Positions 1 to 6,732 of a DNA stretch of 37,081 nt are shown one piece after another. The stretch spans positions 1 to 37,081 of the forward strand of contig PEVT01000008.1 of NCBI GenBank assembly GCA_002780175.1, written 5' to 3'. The notes beneath the pieces are model-generated. The model ran no database searches. It saw only the letters and a list, made by a program, of their open reading frames with translations, and was not told where the DNA came from. The DNA is from Candidatus Moranbacteria bacterium CG06_land_8_20_14_3_00_40_12 (GTDB taxonomy: Bacteria > Patescibacteriota > Minisyncoccia > Moranbacterales > UBA2206). A program made the translations under genes and the position numbers. The first letter of the stretch is position 1. Every line of letters starts with the position of its first letter.

Positions 1-4
1 TAAT

Positions 5-145
5 CTGTAGACAAATCCCAAAACTAGGAGCCTTGGGGAAGAAACAGTGTCGAGGAATAGTCCAGCCGAAACCGAACTACCCGTATCTTGGCAAAAAAGT
101 TCCCAAAATTGATGACAAAAGATAGAAGCCACCAATTGTCTACAG
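5..145. ncRNA. candidate structured RNA of unknown class
   Basis: A perfect 10-bp stem closes the segment: CTGTAGACAA at 5-14 pairs with TTGTCTACAG at 136-145. Inside it, CCCAA/TTGGG can form a short hairpin at about 18-36, and TTGGGGAA (about 32-39) can instead pair with TTCCCAA (about 101-107). Two mutually exclusive inner pairings suggest a switching or multi-branch fold. There is no open frame. I could not assign it to tmRNA, 6S, SRP or RNase P. The strand is unknown because the pairing is symmetric. Confidence 0.35.
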
Positions 146-156
146 TTTACTGCTAA

Positions 157-197
157 TCATCTGAAAAGGCTCTTGGTATAAGGCTTTTCAAAGATGA
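157..197. other. bulged hairpin
   Basis: TCATCT (157-162) pairs with AGATGA (192-197) and GAAAAG (163-168) with CTTTTC (184-189), leaving a 2-nt bulge and a loop of about 15 nt. No T-run follows on the plus strand, so it is not a typical intrinsic terminator. It lies between the candidate RNA and the ruvB promoter. Confidence 0.4.
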
Positions 198-236
198 CTC
201 GCCATACTAGCATAACTTCCAAAATTTGTCAAATTG

Positions 237-245
237 TGCTATTAT
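237..245 (+). promoter_or_regulatory. extended -10 promoter upstream of ruvB
   Basis: TGCTATTAT gives an extended -10 (TGn plus TATTAT at 240-245). The surrounding TTGTGCTATTAT nearly matches TTGTGCTATAAT in front of the PBP gene. The -35 position (TTCCAA, 217-222) is weak, as expected for extended -10 promoters. Transcription from about 252 would put the 268-411 hairpin in the leader. Confidence 0.5.
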
Positions 246-267
246 GAGCATACCCTGAAGAAACTAT

Positions 268-411
268 TGAAGAATATGAATTTTTGAGAAATTCCTGTTT
301 GAAAACTCGAATTTTCTCCAAAAATTTTCCAAGGCTGCCGTCGAGTGTGGGGAAATTTTTGGCCAGAAAATTCCGGGTTCGAGTTTAATTTCGAGAAAAT
401 TTATATTCTTC
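268..411. repeat. 144-nt imperfect inverted repeat in ruvB leader
   Basis: Outer arms GAAGAATATGAATTTT (from 268) and AAAATTTATATTCTTC (to 411) match at 15 of 16 pairs. Further inward, AAACTCGAA pairs with TTCGAGTTT and CCAAAAATTTTCC with GGAAATTTTTGG, around a centre near 340. The element could be a MITE-like insertion or a large RNA hairpin in the ruvB mRNA leader. No clear target-site duplication is visible at its edges. Confidence 0.6.
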
Positions 412-441
412 AGCTATTTATATAAAATAACCTCTTTTTTT

Positions 442-1497
442 ATGACCGTTATTGAATCCGAAGAAAAAAACTTATCCCCTTTAAAAACCGCTCTTTCCAA
501 AAGCGCCACGGCTGTAGATAAAAACTTAGATTTGACGCTGCGTCCGCAAAATTTTAAGGAATATATCGGCCAGGAAAAAATCAAAAAGAGTTTAGGCATT
601 CTTTTGGGCGCGGCTAAAAAAAGACAAGAACCGATTGAACACATTTTGCTTTATGGTCCGGCCGGATTGGGGAAAACCACGCTGGCTAACATTATCGCCA
701 AAGAAATGGGGGCTAACATCAAAACCACTTCCGGACCGGCCATTGAAAGAGTGGGAGATTTCGGTTCGATTCTGACTAATTTGCAAGACGGCGACATTTT
801 GTTTATTGACGAAATCCATCGGCTCAACAAATTGATTGAAGAAATTCTTTATCCGGCGATGGAAGATTTCAAACTGGATATTATTATCGGCAAAGGGCCG
901 TCCGCCCGGACCATCCAGCTGGACTTGCCCAAATTCACTTTGATCGGAGCCACCACTAAATTAGGCTCGCTTTCCAATCCTCTGCGCAATCGCTTCGGCG
1001 CCACTTACCGCCTGGATTTTTATCAAGACGCTGAAATCGAAAAAATACTTAACCGTTCCAGCCGGATTCTGGGCGTTGATATTGATCCTTCCGGCTTAAA
1101 AAAAATTTCCAGTTGCGCGCGCTGCACGCCCCGGGTGGCCAATCGCTTGCTCAAAAGAGTCCGGGATTTTTGCCAAATAAAAAACAAAAGGTCCGTTGAC
1201 AGCGCGGCGGCTTCGGAAGCGCTGGAAATGATCGATATAGATCACATCGGCCTGGAACAAGCCGACCGGGAAATTCTAAAAACCATCATTGAAAAATTCC
1301 AAGGCGGGCCGGTGGGCATCAACTCCATTGCCGCGGCTTCTTCGGAAGAAATTAAAACCATTGAAGATGTTTACGAGCCCTATCTGCTCCAGATCGGCTT
1401 TCTCAACCGGACTGCCAAAGGACGCGTCGCCACCCAAAAGGCTTACGAGCATCTGGGCTTATCCTTCCCGCATAAACAAGAACCTCTAACTTTATGA
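442..1497 (+). CDS. ruvB: Holliday junction branch migration DNA helicase RuvB
   Basis: RuvB is the AAA+ motor of the RuvAB complex that drives branch migration of Holliday junctions in recombinational repair. The 351-aa protein is of normal family length. It opens with the typical segment [12 protein letters not shown], carries Walker [10 protein letters not shown] near residue 72 and Walker [11 protein letters not shown] near 112, and keeps the sensor region [19 protein letters not shown]. The C-terminal winged-helix part is intact ([12 protein letters not shown], then [14 protein letters not shown]). The ATG at 442 has only a pyrimidine-rich stretch before it and no Shine-Dalgarno. Its TGA overlaps the next ATG (ATGA). 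ruvC lies 4 kb downstream; ruvA is not in the window. Confidence 0.97.
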   Translation: MTVIESEEKNLSPLKTALSKSATAVDKNLDLTLRPQNFKEYIGQEKIKKSLGILLGAAKKRQEPIEHILLYGPAGLGKTTLANIIAKEMGANIKTTSGPAIERVGDFGSILTNLQDGDILFIDEIHRLNKLIEEILYPAMEDFKLDIIIGKGPSARTIQLDLPKFTLIGATTKLGSLSNPLRNRFGATYRLDFYQDAEIEKILNRSSRILGVDIDPSGLKKISSCARCTPRVANRLLKRVRDFCQIKNKRSVDSAAASEALEMIDIDHIGLEQADREILKTIIEKFQGGPVGINSIAAASSEEIKTIEDVYEPYLLQIGFLNRTAKGRVATQKAYEHLGLSFPHKQEPLTL

Positions 1498-1718
1498 TTC
1501 AGTCGGTTATTACAATTTTATACGGCATTATCGTCCTGTCTTATGTTTTAGTTTCGCTTTTTATCATTTATCATATTTTCAACTATTCTTTTAATTCGGG
1601 CTTTAAGTTTTTCTCCCTTCTTATTTTTACGCTGGTTTCCGCCAGTTTGTTAATCACCAACTTAATGTTTTTTTGGGCGATTAATTGGTCAGAAATATTT
1701 TCCAAAATCATTACCTGA
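1494..1718 (+). CDS. small hydrophobic membrane protein, unknown
   Basis: This 74-aa protein is dominated by two probable transmembrane helices (about residues 5-28 and 38-65) joined by a short aromatic loop. Its ATG overlaps the ruvB stop in an ATGA arrangement, which suggests translational coupling and supports it being real. It ends a few bases before the PH-domain gene. I do not recognise a family. It may partner with the membrane-bound PH-domain protein that follows, which is inferred from adjacency only. Confidence 0.6.
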   Translation: MIQSVITILYGIIVLSYVLVSLFIIYHIFNYSFNSGFKFFSLLIFTLVSASLLITNLMFFWAINWSEIFSKIIT

Positions 1719-1723
1719 ATTTT

Positions 1724-2278
1724 ATGCCTAATTACGAAAAATTTCATTTTTCCGGACAAAAAGCCAACGAACAAATTATACTGATGGTCCGGCGGCACTG
1801 GTTTAACATTTTAGAGCAGTTTTTTATCGTGTTTTTAATGATTTTGCTTCTCTTGGGCAGTTGGATAATCTTGCCCCTCTTTTTTCCCGGTGTCATCGCT
1901 TCTTCATTGAATGTTCTTTTTAATTTTCTGCGGAATCTTTTCGGCATGTTTGTTTGGATAACTTTTTTTCTCATCTGGATCGATTATTATTTTGATGTCT
2001 GGATTATTACCAATAAACGGGTGGTGAATATTGAACAAAAGGGGCTGTTCAACCGCCAAGTGAGCGAGTTGGAATTGGCGCGCATCCAGGACATTACCAC
2101 GGAAGTCACCGGCGTCATTCCGACGATGCTCAATTACGGCGATGTTTTCATTCAGACCGCGGGAGAAAATCCGCGCTTCATTTTCCGCCAGGTTTCCGAT
2201 CCTTACGGCATCAAAGACACTTTAATGAATTTGCAAAAGAAAAGGAATCGGGAAGAAGCCAAAAATTCCAGAATTTGA
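1724..2278 (+). CDS. membrane-anchored bacterial PH domain protein (YdbS-like)
   Basis: The 184-aa protein has a short N-terminal segment, two transmembrane helices (about residues 24-50 and 62-88), then a cytosolic bacterial PH-like domain. The hallmark block is the stretch from WIITNKRVVNIEQKGLFNRQ through LARIQDITTEVTGVIPTMLN to DVFIQTAGE, as in bPH2/YdbS-type proteins. Such proteins are widespread and of poorly known function. I chose the ATG at 1724 (MPNYEKFHF); an upstream in-frame GTG at 1685 would overlap the previous gene and add an unlikely N-terminus. It belongs to the ruvB transcription unit by spacing. Confidence 0.85.
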   Translation: MPNYEKFHFSGQKANEQIILMVRRHWFNILEQFFIVFLMILLLLGSWIILPLFFPGVIASSLNVLFNFLRNLFGMFVWITFFLIWIDYYFDVWIITNKRVVNIEQKGLFNRQVSELELARIQDITTEVTGVIPTMLNYGDVFIQTAGENPRFIFRQVSDPYGIKDTLMNLQKKRNREEAKNSRI

Positions 2279-2313
2279 TATTTCCGCTAAATATGAAGAA
2301 ATAAAAAAATTTT

Positions 2314-4476
2314 GTGAAGAGGAGGGCAAAAATTTTATTTTTTTTGTTTTTAATCCTGCTTTTTTTGGGAGGATTTTTTGGTTTTAGAAAAAATGTTTTG
2401 GCTAGTGATGCTTGCAATAATCATATTATAATCAGCGAAATTTATGGCGGAGGGGGAAATAGTGGCGCTACTTATAAAAATGACTTCATTGAATTATATA
2501 ATCCTACAACATCGGATATTGTTATTGATGGTTGGTCGGTGCAATACAACACTTCAGCATCTTCTGGAAACTTTTTAATTACAAAGTTAGATACAAAACT
2601 AGAGAATAATATTATAAAAGCTGGCGAATATTATTTAATTCAAGAGGCAAGTGGTAGTAGCGGCGTTGATTTACCAACAACCGATGCCAAGGGCAATATA
2701 GCTATGTCAGCAACTGCTGGAAAAGTTGCATTAGTTGATAACGCAGAAAAGATATCTACTATGAACGATGAAAATGTTGTGGATTTTGTCGGATATGGAG
2801 GTGCGGCAAATGAATTCGAAGGATTAAAATCAGCTCCTTCTCCAAATAATACACAGAGTATAGCCAGAAAAAGCAGCGTCTGTTTGGACAGTAATAATAA
2901 TGGCACTGATTTTACCGCACAAGATCCAACCCCTGGTGGTGAAAATGAAAAAATAATACCCGTTTGCGTAGATAAAATTATTTTATCTGAAATATATCCT
3001 TTTACCGGTGAATTTGTAGAAGTGGAAAATATTGGAGCTGAAACATGCAATTTGGCTGGGTGGAAAATAAGTGATGAGAAAAATAGCCCGCATGCATTTC
3101 CCGTAAATTCCCCCATTGAACCCGGCGGATATGTTGCACTTATAAAGGATTTTAATTTAAATAGTACTAGTGCAGATTCGGCACAATTATTTAATCCGAC
3201 TAATAGCGAACCAGTTGAAATTCGTTCGTATAAAACCCCCGAAAATAATAAATCCTATAGCAATGAAAAATCTGATGTGTGGAAATGGACATCTAAATCA
3301 ACATCTGGATTGGAAAATGTTTTCGATGAAGAAACGCCACCAACCATACCACCAAAAGACAATGATTACGCTGGAAAAATAAAAATCAATGAGGTTTTTC
3401 CTGCGCCAAAAGACAAAAATGCCGGCAAAGAATTTGTGGAAATAATCAATATTTCCAACGAGAATATTAACCTTTCTGGAATGCGGATTGAAGATGAAAA
3501 AAATCATAAAGTTTATTTTACTGAAAAAATATTAGCGCCAGGAGAAATAACTTATCTCGAAGGAAATTTTGAATTGAATAATACTACTCCGGATACAGCT
3601 TTTTTAATTGATAAAGATGGCATTAAAGAAAACTCTATAGATTCAGTGACCTATGAAAAGTCCCAATATGATTACGCCTATGCTTTTGACGGCACAACTT
3701 GGCGCTGGAACAATCTGTTAACGCCTGGCGAAAAAAATGAATTCGAAAAAAAATTGAAAGTATCTATCGTTAAAATTAAGGCCAATCCCAAGGGAAAAGA
3801 CGCTGATTTGGAAGAAGTTTATCTCCAAAATAAATCCCAGAAAAAAATCAATTTGAAAACTTGGAGTCTTGCCACCGGTTCCAAAACTTTATACAATCAT
3901 CCAATCACGAAAAATTTTATCCTTAAGCCGGGAAAAACGAAAAAAATCACTCGCAAATATTCGCTTTTTACTTTGAACAATAAAAAAGGCGCCATTGAAC
4001 TGCGTTATCCCAACGGCGCGGTGGCTTCCCGTGTCAAATACGATAAGAAAAAGGAGTCCGTCAAAGACGATGAGGTTTATGAGCTCTCCGGAAAAGATTG
4101 GCAATGGAACGCCCCCGTTGAAGAAATTCCGCAAGAAGAAACCGCCCGGATGGAAAATATTTCTCCTTCTGAAGAAAATCCGGAAAATATTAATCCAGAA
4201 ATTGCACCAGAAATATCCGAGGAAGAAATCACTCTTAACCTTGGAAAGTATTCGGCGGAAAATAAATTAGCTTTGGCGGAAATGGGATTTTTACCTGCTT
4301 CAGAAGATTTTCTCCAAAGCCGGGAAGCTCCAGGCGTAGTGCTGGGCGCTTTTTCTGCTCGCGCTGAAGTCCGCAAATCCATAGAAATAAAGTCAACTAC
4401 TGTTTGGCAAAGGGCTATGCAAAAAAGCAATCGGTTTTTTAATTTTTTAATCAATCGACTTGTAAATTTAATTTAA
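2314..4476 (+). CDS. surface protein with multiple lamin-tail domains
   Basis: The 720-aa protein starts at a GTG (MKRRAKILFFLFLILLF...), giving an N-terminal signal/anchor helix at about residues 7-28 ending in VLAS, a plausible signal peptidase site. At least four lamin-tail-like (LTD) beta modules follow. They are marked by starts such as IIISEIYGGGG, IILSEIYPFTGEFVEVEN, KIKINEVFPAPKDKNAGKEF and VSIVKIKANPKGKDADLEE, with W-S/W-K turns inside each. A Glu/Pro-rich tail and an amphipathic C-terminus follow. LTD proteins of this kind are secreted and often linked to nucleic acid or cell-surface binding, but the role here is unknown. Composition changes within the gene: about 2400-3750 is visibly more A/T-rich than 3750-4476. 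This suggests mosaic origin. Confidence 0.85.
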   Translation: MKRRAKILFFLFLILLFLGGFFGFRKNVLASDACNNHIIISEIYGGGGNSGATYKNDFIELYNPTTSDIVIDGWSVQYNTSASSGNFLITKLDTKLENNIIKAGEYYLIQEASGSSGVDLPTTDAKGNIAMSATAGKVALVDNAEKISTMNDENVVDFVGYGGAANEFEGLKSAPSPNNTQSIARKSSVCLDSNNNGTDFTAQDPTPGGENEKIIPVCVDKIILSEIYPFTGEFVEVENIGAETCNLAGWKISDEKNSPHAFPVNSPIEPGGYVALIKDFNLNSTSADSAQLFNPTNSEPVEIRSYKTPENNKSYSNEKSDVWKWTSKSTSGLENVFDEETPPTIPPKDNDYAGKIKINEVFPAPKDKNAGKEFVEIINISNENINLSGMRIEDEKNHKVYFTEKILAPGEITYLEGNFELNNTTPDTAFLIDKDGIKENSIDSVTYEKSQYDYAYAFDGTTWRWNNLLTPGEKNEFEKKLKVSIVKIKANPKGKDADLEEVYLQNKSQKKINLKTWSLATGSKTLYNHPITKNFILKPGKTKKITRKYSLFTLNNKKGAIELRYPNGAVASRVKYDKKKESVKDDEVYELSGKDWQWNAPVEEIPQEETARMENISPSEENPENINPEIAPEISEEEITLNLGKYSAENKLALAEMGFLPASEDFLQSREAPGVVLGAFSARAEVRKSIEIKSTTVWQRAMQKSNRFFNFLINRLVNLI

Positions 4477-4523
4477 ATATTTTCCTTGAAATAAAGGTCT
4501 TTAAATGATAACATTGAAATGTA

Positions 4524-4613
4524 AATTAGATTGCCACGCCCCTTTAGGGCTCGCCTACCTACCGGCAGGCAGGCAATGACAAAATAGAAATATTCGATCC
4601 GCCAGTTGGCGGA
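4524..4613. repeat. palindromic intergenic elements upstream of yebC
   Basis: The segment 4524-4583 begins AATTAGATTGCC and ends GGCAATGACAAAAT, the same edges as the element at 31613-31685. It has a core of CCTACC/GGCAGG palindromes. A second hairpin, TCCGCCAGTTGGCGGA, lies at 4598-4613. Both fit the family of GC-rich palindromes scattered through this window. They lie between the lamin-tail gene and yebC and could form RNA hairpins at the end of the upstream message. Confidence 0.65.
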
Positions 4614-4635
4614 CTAAATTCACAATTCTAAAACT

Positions 4636-5358
4636 ATGTCCGGACATTCTCATTGGGCTGGGATCAAGCATCGCAAGGGAATCAATGACGCCAAAAAGGG
4701 CCAGATTTTTACCAAGCACGGAAAATTAATTTCCATCGCGGCGAAAAATGGCGGTAGCGGCGATCCGGATTCTAATTTCCAGTTACGGCTGGCGATTGAA
4801 AGAGCGCGTCAAGATAATATGCCCAAAGAAAATATTGAAAAAGCTATCAAAAGAGGTACCGGCGAAATCAAGGGTCAATCTGAAATTCAGGAAATTATTT
4901 ATGAAGGCTACGGTCCGGGACAAGTCGCCTTGCTCATTAAAACCGCCACGGACAATAAAAATCGCGCTTTAGGAGAGATCCGCACGATTTTAATGAAAGC
5001 CGGCGGTAAATTGGTGCCGGCAGGTTCGGTAAGTTTTCTGTTTAACTTAGTCGGTGGCCTGGAAATAGCCATTGAGGATGAAAAGAAGGCTCCGGAAATG
5101 GAAATGAAAATTATTGAAGCCGGAGCGGATGATATGGAACGGCTGGAAAACAGCTTTTTAGCCATAACCGGGGCTTCTGAACTGCAAAGAGTTAAATATC
5201 TTTTGGAAAAAAATAGCTTAAAAATTGAAGGCGGCGGTTTAATATATCTGCCCCGGCAAAAAATTCAACTTAACGAAAAAGATCAAGCCGCTTACGAAAA
5301 ACTTCTGGAAGAACTGGATAATCAGGAAGATGTGCAAGAAATATATGACAATTTGTAA
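4636..5358 (+). CDS. yebC: YebC/PmpR family protein
   Basis: The 240-aa protein has the classic N-terminus MSGHSHWAGIKHRKGINDAK followed by KGQIFTKHGKLI. Further conserved blocks are NMPKENIEKAIKRGTGE and YEGYGPGQVALLIKTATDNKNR, and it is full length with three domains. YebC proteins were first described as DNA-binding regulators and are now also linked to relieving ribosome stalling; I cannot tell from sequence which applies. The order yebC then ruvC is conserved in many bacteria and supports the call. Confidence 0.96.
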   Translation: MSGHSHWAGIKHRKGINDAKKGQIFTKHGKLISIAAKNGGSGDPDSNFQLRLAIERARQDNMPKENIEKAIKRGTGEIKGQSEIQEIIYEGYGPGQVALLIKTATDNKNRALGEIRTILMKAGGKLVPAGSVSFLFNLVGGLEIAIEDEKKAPEMEMKIIEAGADDMERLENSFLAITGASELQRVKYLLEKNSLKIEGGGLIYLPRQKIQLNEKDQAAYEKLLEELDNQEDVQEIYDNL

Positions 5359-5364
5359 AATAAA

Positions 5365-5500
5365 GTTTACAAATTGTAAATGTCAAAATCCAAATTTCCA
5401 ATGACAAATAAAGCTCCAAATCTAAAGTTCAAAATTTTTGACATTTAATCATTGGGATTTTATTGGAAATTTGTCATTTGTTATTTGAAATTATAAAACT
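5365..5500. repeat. AT-rich dyad repeat between yebC and ruvC
   Basis: The spacer opens with TTTACAAATTGTAAA (5365-5379), a perfect short palindrome just after the yebC stop. It then alternates the words AATGTCAAAATCC, CCAATGACAAAT, TTTTTGACATTTAATC and TTGGAAATTTGTCATTTG. These are permuted complements of each other, so the spacer can fold into a long A/T-rich stem. It may act as a terminator or be a degenerate repeat element. Confidence 0.5.
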
Positions 5501-5521
5501 GAACCTATTTATTAAAAGCCT

Positions 5522-6025
5522 ATGAAAGAAAAAATCAAAACATACCCCGCTAAAACACTCCGAGTTATCGGCATCGATCCCGGCACCGCCACGACCGGCT
5601 GGGCGGTAGTGGAAAAAAGACAGGATCGGCTTTTTCCTCTGGGCTTTGGTTTTATCCAGACCGCCAAAGAGAAGACTGAATCGGAAAGACTCCTGGAAAT
5701 CAGCCTGGATTTAGAAAAAATCATTGATAAATTCCAGCCGCAAGAATCGGCGACCGAAAGAATTTTCTTGTTTAAAAATCAAAAAACCGTCATTCAGATT
5801 GGACAGGCCAGAGGAGCGATCTTATTGACTTTAGAGAAAAAAAACGTTAAGCTTTGGAGTTATACTCCGCTCCAAATCAAGCAAGCGGTAACCGGCTACG
5901 GCAGAGCGGAAAAAAAACAAGTTCAATTTATGGTGAAAAAAATCCTTAATCTAAAGTCCACGCCCAAGCCGGACGATGTGGCCGATGCTTTAGCTATCGC
6001 CATCTGCCATCTCAATAATCGCTAA
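5522..6025 (+). CDS. ruvC: crossover junction endodeoxyribonuclease RuvC
   Basis: RuvC resolves Holliday junctions made and moved by RuvAB. The 167-aa protein keeps the acidic catalytic set of the RNase H-like fold: Asp in IGIDPGTATTGWAVV (about residue 19), Glu in ATERIFLFKN (about 79), and the Asp pair in PDDVADALAIAICH (about 151-155). The phenylalanine after that Glu matches the usual base-stacking position. The ATG at 5522 gives about 12 residues before the first strand, slightly longer than usual, and no closer ATG exists. The other resolvase partner, ruvB, is in the same window. Confidence 0.95.
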   Translation: MKEKIKTYPAKTLRVIGIDPGTATTGWAVVEKRQDRLFPLGFGFIQTAKEKTESERLLEISLDLEKIIDKFQPQESATERIFLFKNQKTVIQIGQARGAILLTLEKKNVKLWSYTPLQIKQAVTGYGRAEKKQVQFMVKKILNLKSTPKPDDVADALAIAICHLNNR

Positions 6026-6033
6026 TTTTTATT

Positions 6034-6048
6034 CGGGCCCAAAGCCCG
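6034..6048. terminator. short GC hairpin between ruvC and the 7TM gene
   Basis: CGGGC (6034-6038) pairs with GCCCG (6044-6048) around a CCAAA loop, just after the ruvC stop and 12 nt before the next ATG. There is no T-run downstream on the plus strand, so it may be a weak attenuator, a processing site or a remnant of a palindromic element. Confidence 0.35.
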
Positions 6049-6060
6049 GCAATTAAAAAT

Positions 6061-6717
6061 ATGGAAAACGACATTCATCCTATTATCAGCTTTTTTATCC
6101 GGGAAGGCGTGCCCCTGAAAACGGTTATTCTGATTTTAATGCTGCCGCTTATCGCCACCCTTATCGCTCTTTTGCGGCAAGTCTTTGGCGTCAAGGCTTT
6201 TGGAATTTACACGCCCCTCATTATCACTTTCGCTTTTTTAGCCACTAATGGCATCCGTTATGGCATTTTCATCTTCGTGGCCGTAATATTGTCCGGAATG
6301 ATTATGCGCTTCGTATTGAAACCTTTCCGCCTGCTCTATCTGCCTCGCGTCGCCATCATGATTTCCGTCGTAGCCATGGTGATCTTAATTATGCTTACTT
6401 TGGGGGGTAGTTTAAAAAGAACAGGACTGGCCGCGGTTTCTATTTTCCCAATCCTTATTATGATCACCTTAGTGGAAAAATTCATTGCTGTCCAAATCGA
6501 AAAAGGCAATAAGATCGCTTTCAAATTGGCCTTGGAAACTTTAGTCATTTCGATTGCCGGCTACTATCTGGCCAGCTGGGAATTCTTGATAAAATTTCTG
6601 GCAATCTATCCCTGGACGATTCTTTTCACTTTGCCGATTAATGTGCTGTTAGGCAAGTGGACTGGATTGCGCGTCAGCGAATATTTAAGATTTCGAGAAA
6701 TAATCAAAAAATCTTAA
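6061..6717 (+). CDS. 7TM membrane protein of the inactive-transglutaminase/7TM family
   Basis: The 218-aa protein has about six to seven hydrophobic helices. It resembles the 7TM domain usually fused to an inactive transglutaminase-like domain in proteobacterial amidoligase loci; typical landmarks are FGVKAFGIYTPLIITFAF and the closing segment GKWTGLRVSEYLRFREII. The transglutaminase-like part is absent, so this is a membrane-only version. It sits 15 nt before an ATP-grasp/retropepsin fusion, the same partner set seen in the known clusters, which strengthens the family call. The expected role is a membrane platform or exporter for a ligase product, which is inference. Confidence 0.75.
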   Translation: MENDIHPIISFFIREGVPLKTVILILMLPLIATLIALLRQVFGVKAFGIYTPLIITFAFLATNGIRYGIFIFVAVILSGMIMRFVLKPFRLLYLPRVAIMISVVAMVILIMLTLGGSLKRTGLAAVSIFPILIMITLVEKFIAVQIEKGNKIAFKLALETLVISIAGYYLASWEFLIKFLAIYPWTILFTLPINVLLGKWTGLRVSEYLRFREIIKKS

Positions 6718-6732
6718 TTTCTTTTTTGTTTT

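Larger units (their letters stand above)
1..441. other. gene-free leader region upstream of ruvB
   Basis: I see no convincing protein gene here. The stretch contains, in order, a candidate structured RNA (5-145), a bulged hairpin (157-197), an extended -10 promoter (237-245) and a long imperfect inverted repeat (268-411) that would lie in the ruvB 5' leader. The left edge is the window boundary, so a larger RNA gene or the 3' end of another element could be cut off. Confidence 0.7.

Noticed and set aside
51-62. GAGGAATAGTCC resembles the first conserved box of RNase P RNA, with GATAGAA near 121 as a possible partner box.
   Set aside because: The segment between the closing stem arms is too short, no complementary P4 helix forms between the two boxes, and the specificity domain is absent.
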